DNA of 5,475 nucleotides from an uncultured Lachnospiraceae bacterium (GTDB lineage Bacteria; Bacillota; Clostridia; Lachnospirales; Lachnospiraceae). A program made the position numbers and the translations under genes. The notes beneath the pieces are model-generated. The model was not told where the DNA came from and ran no database searches. It was given only the letters and a program-made list of their open reading frames with translations. Positions 1 through 5,134 of the stretch are shown in pieces; within the stretch, counting starts at the first letter, position 1, and the number at the start of each line of letters is the position of its first letter. The DNA lies in contig OMRF01000287.1 of NCBI GenBank assembly GCA_900313435.1, positions 1 to 5,475 of the forward strand. The letters run 5' to 3'.

Positions 1-641
1 AAACCGGCAGGGAAGGCTTTTCCATACTTGAGATATCCGATGATCTTTTTTACAGCATGAAAGCAGGGAATACCTACAAGTCGGACTGCATAGTCCCCAG
101 GGAGGATCTTCGTTACCTCTTGGTCTTACATAAAGATAAAGACGGCATTACCCATCAGGGAGAAATGGTCGTTCATAAGCTGATCGCGGAGGATGTTCTC
201 GAGATATTTGAAGCGCTTTATGATACCGGATATCCGATAGAGAAAATGGTGTTGCCGGAAAACTATATGGCCGATGATGAAATGATGATGCGCGATAATA
301 ATTCATCCGCCTTTAATTTCCGCTTCATGTCCAATTCGACCGGTATCTCAAAACACGGATTGGGAATGGCAATAGATATAAACACCTTGTACAATCCGTA
401 TCAGCTGACCGTGACAGATGATGATGGCTCAGTGACAGAAGTAATAGAGCCGGCCACAGGCGCGCCATATCTGGATCGGACGCAGGACTTTGATTACAAG
501 ATCGAGAGAGGTGATCTTTGTTATAACCTTTTTATAGAAAAGGGCTTTGAATGGGGCGGTGACTGGTCGAACCCGAAGGATTATCAGCATTTTGAAATGC
601 CAACATATGTTACAGCAAAGTATTCTGAAATGTATCAGTAA
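1..641 (+). CDS. M15-family D,D-/L,D-peptidase (VanY/CwlK-like), 5' partial
   Basis: This is a probable zinc peptidase that cuts peptidoglycan stem peptides outside the membrane. The frame is open to the left edge: codons from base 3 read TGREGFSILEISDDLFYS before the first Met at 57. That upstream part resembles the family's N-terminal region, so Met57 is probably internal and the true start, with any signal peptide, lies outside the window. Counting from that Met, SKHGLGMAID supplies the zinc ligands His100 and Asp107. DYQHFE supplies the third ligand His178, and Asp175 sits at the catalytic position three residues before it. Other M15 relatives use Glu there, while CwlK/Ply500-type enzymes use Asp. 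WGGDW (166-170) and NNSSAFNFR (81-89) are also family-like. The C-terminus appears complete (TAA 639-641). The lipoprotein gene follows after 15 bp, suggesting one operon. The fold is fairly certain; the exact bond cleaved is not. Confidence 0.85.
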   Translation, partial: TGREGFSILEISDDLFYSMKAGNTYKSDCIVPREDLRYLLVLHKDKDGITHQGEMVVHKLIAEDVLEIFEALYDTGYPIEKMVLPENYMADDEMMMRDNNSSAFNFRFMSNSTGISKHGLGMAIDINTLYNPYQLTVTDDDGSVTEVIEPATGAPYLDRTQDFDYKIERGDLCYNLFIEKGFEWGGDWSNPKDYQHFEMPTYVTAKYSEMYQ

Positions 642-656
642 TAGGGAAGTGCCATA

Positions 657-1712
657 ATGAAAAGAAAAAATATAATTGCTGTTTCGCTTGTTAGCATTCT
701 TACAGCTTCCTTTTTTGCAGGCTGCTCGATGAATGATGCGATGGATGTCATAGTCGAAAACACAAATGAAGCCATAGAGAATGTGTTGGGGTTGGTGACG
801 AATGAGTGGAACCAAAACTCATCGGGTACCCCAGGTATCAGCCTTCCGAACCCGCAGAGCGGCGTGAGTGTACCCACCCTTGAAGAGGATATGGCGGGAG
901 ACACTTACGGACTCCTGTATCAGAAGCCGCGGGAAGCATATGTGGGCAGAAATTATTACAAGATATCCACTGAGGAGGATTTTATAAAAGCTGTCCATGA
1001 CGGGCTGTACAGAGGAATAAAGGGTATTGTGCTCCAGTATGATTTTGGCAATTACGATTACTGGAACGATATGTTCAACAGGATAGTGAACAGGAGTGAA
1101 TTTGGCGGATTCGTAAAAGACGGTTACCTTGTGGAGCCCGAGGGTGACGGAGTGATAGGGATCTATCCGGTATTCAATGTGGCGTGGGAGGCCCTTAACT
1201 ATTACAGATACCGTGAACCCGAAGCGGGCGAAGAGGCAATGAAGGTCTTAAGGGAAGCTCACAAGCTTGCAGAGGACGCCATGAAGGCTTGCCCTGGTGA
1301 TGAGTACGGCATAATGCTGTATGTAAACAACAAGATCTGTAATATCACAAAATATCCGGATCCGATCCCGAAAGGTATCGGCGTGCCCGAGCGGGATGCT
1401 ACGGGGGTGTTCCTTAAAGGAAGCGCCGTTTGTACCGGATATGCCACGACTTACAGGCTGGTCATGGAAATACTCGGTATCGAGAATACCGTCATCGTAA
1501 ACAATAAAGAAGCAGAGGATCCGGCCTTTCATATATGGAACTACGTTAAATACAACGGCGGGTGGTATCACGTGGACGTGACGTGGAACGACTCAGATGT
1601 GGATTCTCTTCGAAACGATTACTTTATGTTGACTGATGAACAACTCAAGGAAAAAACAGCCGGAAGTTCGGACGCATTTGCGCACGAATGGGTTCCGTTG
1701 ATCGTATACTGA
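657..1712 (+). CDS. Transglutaminase-like domain lipoprotein
   Basis: This is a 351-residue membrane-anchored lipoprotein. The N-terminus has Lys/Arg residues, a hydrophobic stretch and the lipobox FFAGC, with Cys23 as the expected lipidated residue. A Ser/Pro/Gly/Asn-rich linker (about 53-75) follows, then a region of unknown function (about 85-240). The C-terminal part is a transglutaminase-like (papain-fold) domain with all three catalytic positions: Cys259 in AVCTGYA, His292 in FHIWNYV and Asp307 in WYHVDVTWND. In bacteria such domains may act as proteases, amidases or crosslinking enzymes, and the substrate cannot be told from sequence. AGGGAAG (643-649) lies 7 nt before the ATG. The gene starts 15 bp after the M15 peptidase gene, so the two are probably co-transcribed and both work on the cell surface. 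The stop codon is directly followed by the palindromic repeat at 1713. Confidence 0.88.
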   Translation: MKRKNIIAVSLVSILTASFFAGCSMNDAMDVIVENTNEAIENVLGLVTNEWNQNSSGTPGISLPNPQSGVSVPTLEEDMAGDTYGLLYQKPREAYVGRNYYKISTEEDFIKAVHDGLYRGIKGIVLQYDFGNYDYWNDMFNRIVNRSEFGGFVKDGYLVEPEGDGVIGIYPVFNVAWEALNYYRYREPEAGEEAMKVLREAHKLAEDAMKACPGDEYGIMLYVNNKICNITKYPDPIPKGIGVPERDATGVFLKGSAVCTGYATTYRLVMEILGIENTVIVNNKEAEDPAFHIWNYVKYNGGWYHVDVTWNDSDVDSLRNDYFMLTDEQLKEKTAGSSDAFAHEWVPLIVY

Positions 1713-1747
1713 TTTTGGACCCCCGGGACAGTCCCGGGGGTCCAAAA
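1713..1747. repeat. REP-like perfect palindrome, copy 1
   Basis: The 17-nt arm TTTTGGACCCCCGGGAC (1713-1729) is followed by a single A and then its exact reverse complement (1731-1747). It begins on the base after the lipoprotein stop codon. The same element recurs at 3694-3728 and half of it at 1753-1769, so it is a dispersed repeat. It sits between convergent genes and could hinder transcription. However, each strand carries its T run before the stem and its A run after it, so it lacks the U tract of an intrinsic terminator. By shape and position it resembles REP/BIME palindromes; no REP-associated transposase is present in the window. Confidence 0.85.
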
Positions 1748-1752
1748 CCCAA

Positions 1753-1769
1753 GACCCGGGGGTCCAAAA
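1753..1769. repeat. Half copy of the REP-like palindrome
   Basis: This stretch matches the right arm of copy 1 (1731-1747) with one T-to-A change at its second base. Together the two form a direct repeat: CCCGGGGGTCCAAAACC occurs at 1733-1749 and again at 1755-1771, a 22-bp offset. No matching left arm is next to it. It looks like a remnant of a second element or a partial tandem duplication. It ends 5 bp before the stop codon of the convergent regulator gene. Confidence 0.8.
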
Positions 1770-1774
1770 CCGAG

Positions 1775-2200
1775 TCATTCTTCCGCATACTCAAGAACCC
1801 TTTTCATCTTCGCCATAAATGCTTCGTCCGGTATCAATGCGATCCCGTTTTCGTCAGAGAGTACGATAAGGCGCTGTCCTCCCGTTAATCCGAACTGGTC
1901 TCGCGCGCCCTTTGGTATGACGATCTGTCCTCTGTCGTTGATGGCGACAGAGCCATAGATATGCTTTCCCTTCGGCGCGGGAGGGATCATTCCCACATCG
2001 TCAACAGGCTCTGTCTTTACCAGGCTGTCAATGGTGGTCCCGTACACATCCGCCAGGAGACTGCATTTTTCAATATCGGGAACAGTGGCGCCCGTCTCCC
2101 ATTTCGAGTAGGCCTGCCGTGAAATGCCTATTTTTTCAGCGATCGCTTCCTGCGAAAAACCGTGAATATTCCGAAGCATTACAAGATTATCTTTCAGCAT
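1775..2200 (-). CDS. XRE helix-turn-helix / AbrB-SpoVT fusion regulator
   Basis: This 141-residue cytoplasmic DNA-binding protein has two predicted DNA-binding modules. Residues about 4-60 form an XRE/Cro-type domain, with the helix-turn-helix around 16-35 (FSQEAIAEKIGISRQAYSKW) and the usual VPDIEKCSLLADVYGTTIDSL tail. Residues about 83-125 form a SpoVT/AbrB (MazE-like) swapped-hairpin half, INDRGQIVIPKGARDQFGL followed by a GGQRLIVLSDENGIALIP-type strand pair. AbrB hairpins normally dimerise, so the protein is expected to be at least a dimer. It is the last gene of the ABC operon, starting 14 bp after the permease stop. The ribosome binding site is only moderate (GGGGA, about 9 nt upstream). 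A role in controlling the operon, including its own gene, is inferred from position. The family assignment of both domains is strong; the target site is unknown. Confidence 0.88.
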   Translation of the reverse strand: MLKDNLVMLRNIHGFSQEAIAEKIGISRQAYSKWETGATVPDIEKCSLLADVYGTTIDSLVKTEPVDDVGMIPPAPKGKHIYGSVAINDRGQIVIPKGARDQFGLTGGQRLIVLSDENGIALIPDEAFMAKMKRVLEYAEE

Positions 2201-2214
2201 TGTATTATCCCCGC

Positions 2215-2865
2215 TCAGATATCTATTCTTTCAAAATTCCAACATGATCTTTTGTATGATAACAATGTTATCAGGAAATAGATGATGATCCCTGCCAAAA
2301 GGAGCAAAAGCTGCAGCAGGATGTCATCCGTGCAAAAGGCGTTCACCCGTTCCAATCCCGGTATGTGATGGAGTGCCTCTGCAACAAACGTGACCAGGAG
2401 AGATACAACGATAAAGGTGACAAAAGGCTTCCCTATCTTATAAGCCGTTTTGAAGAATCCGCCTACAAATATTACGTTGAACAGAGCAAAGATCACAAAA
2501 GCCATACCGAGGGCAAAGAAATTGGCGTTCATCATCGCGTTGGTTCTGTAAGGAGCAGAATCGAGAACTGTCATACGAAGGACGACACAAAGCGCCATCA
2601 AAAGGAGAGAGAAGCCTTCGACCATGCAGACAAACAGATATTTTCCCTTTACGATATCCTTTTTTGATATAGGGAGCAGCACTGAAAAGGTAATATCGTT
2701 TGCCTCCCTTGCCCACTGGAAGCCTTGAAACAGCCCAAGCCCCACAAAAAAGGGCCCCATGAGGATTGGATAACCCGGGATGAGGAACATCAGCCCAAAG
2801 GCAATGAAAAGGTATGAGAGTATGGATGCGCTGAGCCGCATTTCCTTTCGAAGTACATTATTCAT
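2215..2865 (-). CDS. ABC-2-type transporter permease
   Basis: This 216-residue membrane protein is the likely channel partner of the ATPase encoded just before it. Hydrophobic segments lie at about 15-35, 36-52, 77-99, 115-137, 145-165 and 185-207, consistent with six membrane helices. The LPISKKDIVKGKYLF stretch between the second and third resembles the small ABC-2 permease family (ABC2_membrane_5 type, usually 200-220 residues). The frame stays open upstream to an ATG at 2994, but that 43-residue extension lies inside the ATPase gene, is not hydrophobic and has no ribosome site. The ATG at 2865 has GGGGAG 8 nt upstream and overlaps the ATPase stop by 8 bp, which implies translational coupling. 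The substrate cannot be read from sequence; relatives move peptides, lipids or antibiotics. Confidence 0.85.
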   Translation of the reverse strand: MNNVLRKEMRLSASILSYLFIAFGLMFLIPGYPILMGPFFVGLGLFQGFQWAREANDITFSVLLPISKKDIVKGKYLFVCMVEGFSLLLMALCVVLRMTVLDSAPYRTNAMMNANFFALGMAFVIFALFNVIFVGGFFKTAYKIGKPFVTFIVVSLLVTFVAEALHHIPGLERVNAFCTDDILLQLLLLLAGIIIYFLITLLSYKRSCWNFERIDI

Positions 2866-3580
2866 TAAGATCACTCCCCTCCAGCCGAAGTATGGTATCT
2901 TCAAGGCTCTCGTCGGTTTCTGAATATTTTTGGATAAATTCACTCTTTGGCATCGCCGCAAAGATCCTGCCCTTGGAGATATATATGATATCATCAGCGC
3001 ACTTTTCTATATCGGCGATAATGTGGGTAGAGAAAAATACGGTAACTCCGCGATCCCGAAGCGTCTTAAATACTTTAAGCAGCTCGTTTCGGGAAAAAGG
3101 ATCAAGACCGCTCGTCGGCTCGTCTAAGATCAGAACGTCCGACCTGTGCGCAAGCGAAAGTGCAAGGTTCAGCTTTACCTTCATCCCTTCGGAAAGCTCG
3201 AGGGGCGTTTTCATCTCGTCTAGTTCGAAAAGCTCGAGATAACTCCGATAAGCCCCGTCATCCCAGGTGTCGTAGAACCTTTTTACGATCGCGACTATGT
3301 CCTTTATCTTTTTTCTCGGATACCAGCTGACGGTTCCCGTGGAATAGCCGATACGCCTCTTGATCTCCGCTTCATTGCCGGGAAAAGGTTTGTCGAAATA
3401 ATCAACTGTTCCGCTGTCCGGATGGATCATCCCAAGCATGGACTTGATGGTCGTGGTCTTTCCAGCGCCGTTTCTGCCGATAAAGCCTGTGATCCTTCCG
3501 CTGTCAAGTGAGAAGGATACATCCTTTAACTCAAAGGACGGGTATTTCTTCACAAGATCCTGTACATTTACAATGCTCAT
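2858..3580 (-). CDS. ABC transporter ATP-binding protein (YhcG/YtrB/BcrA-like)
   Basis: This 240-residue ATPase powers the ABC-2 permease encoded downstream. Motifs in order: Walker A GRNGAGKT (35-42, Lys41), signature LSEGM (129-133), Walker B VLILDEP (149-155, catalytic Glu154), D-loop SGLD (157-160) and switch His186 in FFSTHI. Two positions depart from the textbook pattern. The signature is LSEGM rather than LSGGQ, and the Q-loop region (about 79-88, YSTGTVSWYP) has no clear Gln. Both departures occur in the YhcG/YtrB-like group, so the enzyme need not be inactive. AGGAGG (3586-3591) is 5 nt from the ATG, and a strong promoter lies just upstream. It is the first gene of a three-gene operon and its stop overlaps the permease start. 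Exporter function is well supported; the cargo is unknown. Confidence 0.93.
   Translation of the reverse strand: MSIVNVQDLVKKYPSFELKDVSFSLDSGRITGFIGRNGAGKTTTIKSMLGMIHPDSGTVDYFDKPFPGNEAEIKRRIGYSTGTVSWYPRKKIKDIVAIVKRFYDTWDDGAYRSYLELFELDEMKTPLELSEGMKVKLNLALSLAHRSDVLILDEPTSGLDPFSRNELLKVFKTLRDRGVTVFFSTHIIADIEKCADDIIYISKGRIFAAMPKSEFIQKYSETDESLEDTILRLEGSDLNE
2874..2879 (-). promoter_or_regulatory. Ribosome binding site fixing the permease start
   Basis: Read on the minus strand this is GGGGAG, 8 nt before the ATG at 2865. It lies inside the end of the ATPase gene. It supports 2865 over the upstream ATG at 2994 as the permease start. Confidence 0.75.
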
Positions 3581-3607
3581 AAAAGCCTCCTAAATTCAAT
3601 CTATGCG

Positions 3608-3621
3608 ATCATTGTAATGAT
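3608..3621. promoter_or_regulatory. Candidate operator palindrome over the ABC-operon -10 box
   Basis: ATCATT-GT-AATGAT is a perfect inverted repeat with 6-bp arms and a 2-bp centre. It covers the whole -10 hexamer (3611-3616) of the ABC operon promoter. A bound protein would block RNA polymerase. The operon's own XRE-AbrB regulator is the obvious candidate ligand, by inference. A second palindrome, TTGCGCAA (3625-3632), lies in the spacer of the same promoter. Confidence 0.5.
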
Positions 3622-3639
3622 AGGTTGCGCAAATATCAA
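3611..3639 (-). promoter_or_regulatory. Sigma-A-type promoter of the ABC operon
   Basis: On the minus strand the -35 is TTGATA (3639-3634) and the -10 is TACAAT (3616-3611), separated by exactly 17 bp. Each hexamer matches the consensus at five of six positions. Transcription should start near 3604, giving a leader of about 24 nt before the ATPase ATG. Confidence 0.75.
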
Positions 3640-3693
3640 TCAACTGAGAATAACAGAATTTTCTATTTTTTGTTGCGTTTGGTTGCGGTGAAA

Positions 3694-3728
3694 TTTTGGA
3701 CCCCCGGGACTGTCCCCGGGGTCCAAAA
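3694..3728. repeat. REP-like palindrome, copy 2
   Basis: The left arm (3694-3710) is identical to that of copy 1. The right arm (3712-3728) has one difference, giving a single C-C mismatch (3705 against 3717), and the centre is T instead of A. The element lies between two divergent promoters, where no transcript needs ending. This argues against terminator function and for a dispersed repeat or a structural/protein-binding element. Confidence 0.83.
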
Positions 3729-3738
3729 TAGGGATCAT

Positions 3739-3767
3739 TTGTAAAAACCACGGGACTTCTGTAGAAT
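3739..3767 (+). promoter_or_regulatory. Probable promoter of the LysM gene
   Basis: TTGTAA (3739-3744), a 17-bp spacer and TAGAAT (3762-3767) match the sigma-A pattern at four and five of six positions. The predicted start is near 3774, about 40 nt before the ATG. GATCAT (3733-3738) and ATGATC (3768-3773) flank it as an inverted pair of unknown meaning. Confidence 0.55.
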
Positions 3768-3814
3768 ATGATCAGATGGACTGTTCCGAGTCAAAAACAT
3801 AGGGGGAGTGAATC

Positions 3815-4822
3815 ATGGCAAAGACATGTTGGCTTCAGTCGAAAAACAGGATCGTTAACAAAGTTCTTGCTGCGGTTATCATATTTGTGATGATCGCGGT
3901 TTATTCGATGCCGCTCCATGCCTATGCGGCATTTCGGTATGAACATGATCCGATGGACAATCCCAAAGCAGCAAAGGATATAATAGTGGACGAAAACGCG
4001 GTTTATGGTTATTCTCCCAATCCTTCCTCCACGCGTCTCGGAGAATATGCTTCATATGATTGGAGCGATGAGACATTAGTGGCGAACGCAAAGGCTGAAC
4101 GCATACAATATCATGAGAGGAATGAGGAACTCTATCAGATCATAAGGGATATGAGCGCGGCGGGGAACTCTACGGAAGAGATCGCAAGAGTCGTCAGTAA
4201 AAGAAGAAATGAGATCAGACTCGAGGCTTACAAGGATGACCCTGAAAGACTTGAAACGCTAAAAAAGAGTAATCTCGAAACCTATGGACATGAGGAAGGA
4301 CCTTTGCCCGACGAATTGTTTGAAAAGTACGGGTCATGGCAGACGGTGATGGAAAAGGTTCTCAGCTCGAATCCCGGAATGGACGCGTGTCTCGGACTGT
4401 ATGATATTTATTATGATACATATGGCATCAGTGAAAGTGCCAAGACTTCGAGCGCATCGACCTATGAAGTGAAGACCGGTGACTGCCTTTGGAGCATAGC
4501 GGCAAAGCTTCTTAATGACGGACGCCGCTGGACGGAGATATATGAGCTGAACAGGGATATCATAGACGACACATATATCATATATACCGGACAGACACTT
4601 AGAATACAAAGTGGCACCGGTGAAAGCGCAAAGGCCCCGGATACCGGTGCGGCCGGCACATCAACCTACGAAGTGAAGAGCGGTGACTGCCTTTGGCGGA
4701 TAGCCCAACATCAACTGAATGACGGATGCCGCTGGACAGAGATCTACGAACTGAACAGGGATATCATAGATGAATCATATGTGATATATACCGGACAGGA
4801 GCTTATCATTCCTGCGGCATAA
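3815..4822 (+). CDS. Secreted protein with two LysM domains
   Basis: This 335-residue exported protein probably binds peptidoglycan. The N-terminus has Lys/Arg residues, a hydrophobic core (about 17-33) and a likely signal peptidase site after HAYA or AYAA (near 40). Residues about 45-205 form a polar, partly helical region with NPKAAKDIIVDENAVYGYSP, SKRRNEIRLEAY, KKSNLETYG and EKYGSWQTV stretches. I recognise this as a style seen in Lachnospiraceae surface proteins, without a known function. Two LysM domains follow at 217-265 and 285-333, 37 of 49 residues identical, both with GDCLW (Cys where Thr is usual) and RWTEIYELNRDIID. A linker of Gly, Ala, Ser and Thr joins them. No catalytic domain is evident, so it may be a wall-anchored adaptor or its middle region may hold an unrecognised activity. 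AGGGGGAG (3801-3808) lies 6 nt before the ATG. Confidence 0.88.
   Translation: MAKTCWLQSKNRIVNKVLAAVIIFVMIAVYSMPLHAYAAFRYEHDPMDNPKAAKDIIVDENAVYGYSPNPSSTRLGEYASYDWSDETLVANAKAERIQYHERNEELYQIIRDMSAAGNSTEEIARVVSKRRNEIRLEAYKDDPERLETLKKSNLETYGHEEGPLPDELFEKYGSWQTVMEKVLSSNPGMDACLGLYDIYYDTYGISESAKTSSASTYEVKTGDCLWSIAAKLLNDGRRWTEIYELNRDIIDDTYIIYTGQTLRIQSGTGESAKAPDTGAAGTSTYEVKSGDCLWRIAQHQLNDGCRWTEIYELNRDIIDESYVIYTGQELIIPAA
4463..4813 (+). repeat. Intragenic direct repeat encoding the two LysM domains
   Basis: The units 4463-4609 and 4667-4813 are offset by 204 bp and strongly alike in DNA as well as protein; for example GAACAGGGATATCATAGA occurs in both. Similarity at synonymous positions points to a fairly recent tandem duplication or to gene conversion between the units. 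Confidence 0.8.
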
Positions 4823-4839
4823 GATCCAAAGTGTTTCGG

Positions 4840-4868
4840 TTGTAATCCCGCAAGAAATGTTGTATAGT
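4840..4868 (+). promoter_or_regulatory. Probable promoter of the ABC-F leader
   Basis: TTGTAA (4840-4845), a 17-bp spacer and TATAGT (4863-4868) form a good sigma-A promoter, 18 bp after the LysM stop codon. The predicted start is near 4875, giving a leader of about 260 nt before the ABC-F start codon. The -35 box is identical to that of the LysM gene. Confidence 0.6.
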
Positions 4869-4916
4869 TCGATACAATAAAAACGAAGGGCGCACGGACA
4901 GTGCGTGGGTGAGAAA

Positions 4917-4931
4917 ATGAAGAATAGATAA
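4917..4931 (+). CDS. Candidate leader peptide MKNR
   Basis: ATG-AAG-AAT-AGA-TAA is preceded by GGGTGAG (4907-4913) at good spacing, the best ribosome site in the leader. Four codons is very short, but antibiotics that act at the peptidyl-transferase centre can stall ribosomes in the first codons, so an ultra-short sensor is plausible. The hairpin at 4890-4906 ends right against the Shine-Dalgarno. Two other small ORFs in the leader (4986-5027, MPDRIIVFILKPS; 5049-5075, MLGLHLYV) lack good ribosome sites. Confidence 0.4.
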   Translation: MKNR

Positions 4932-5073
4932 TTTGATTTGGTGAACGCGAACGAAGAGTGTAAGGCCTGAAAGGTCTGTTTGTGTATGCCGGATCGGATT
5001 ATCGTATTCATTTTGAAGCCATCCTGAAGTGATGCTCTCTTTCGGCATATGCTCGGTCTTCATTTGTACGTGT

Positions 5074-5104
5074 AATCTGCTTTCGGCTGAAAGCAGATTT
5101 TTTT
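5074..5104 (+). terminator. Intrinsic terminator upstream of the ABC-F gene
   Basis: AATCTGCTTTC (5074-5084), loop GGCT and GAAAGCAGATT (5089-5099) form an uninterrupted 11-bp stem leading into seven T (5098-5104). It lies 30 bp before the ABC-F start codon and downstream of that gene's likely promoter, so it fits an attenuator. It could also end LysM transcripts, whose stop is 250 bp upstream. Confidence 0.9.
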
Positions 5105-5134
5105 GCGCTTATAACAGAAAATGGGGTGATGTAT

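Larger units (their letters stand above)
4875..5134 (+). promoter_or_regulatory. Putative ribosome-mediated attenuator leader of the ABC-F gene
   Basis: This non-coding stretch holds, in order: a hairpin (4890-4906, CGCAC/GTGCG stem); a Shine-Dalgarno (4907-4913) with a four-codon ORF (4917-4931); a hairpin AGGCCT-GAA-AGGTCT (4963-4977); a 12-bp helix pairing 4982-4993 with 5041-5052 (three wobbles); and an intrinsic terminator (5074-5104). An alternative pairing, 4995-5005 with 5068-5079 (11 bp, one bulge, two wobbles), would take up the lower terminator arm and cannot coexist in a simple fold with the 12-bp helix. Leaders of ABC-F resistance genes are known to use stalled ribosomes on short ORFs to switch off such terminators. 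That this leader works the same way is inference from layout and hand-drawn pairing. Confidence 0.6.

Noticed and set aside
57..59. ATG at 57 as the start of the M15 peptidase
   Set aside because: The frame is open to the left edge, the upstream residues look like the family's own N-terminal region, and no ribosome site precedes this ATG.
1713..1747. The GC-rich palindrome as a bidirectional intrinsic terminator
   Set aside because: On both strands the T run precedes the stem and an A run follows, so no U tract follows the hairpin. A second copy lies between divergent promoters.
1688..1888. Plus-strand open frame across the palindromic repeat
   Set aside because: It starts inside the lipoprotein gene, is built partly from the repeat and then runs antisense to the regulator gene.
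2866..2994. Longer permease starting at 2994
   Set aside because: The extra 43 residues lie within the ATPase gene in another frame, are not hydrophobic and have no ribosome site. The ATG at 2865 has a good one.
4873..4878. TACAAT as the -10 box of the ABC-F leader
   Set aside because: No -35-like hexamer lies 16-18 bp upstream. TATAGT at 4863-4868 has TTGTAA at exactly 17 bp.
4941..4970. GTG-initiated small ORF in the ABC-F leader
   Set aside because: It has no Shine-Dalgarno and a weaker start codon than the ORF at 4917.
4775..5063. Minus-strand open frames across the LysM end and leader
   Set aside because: They have no ribosome site, run antisense to a gene and to a structured leader, and show no recognisable protein pattern.
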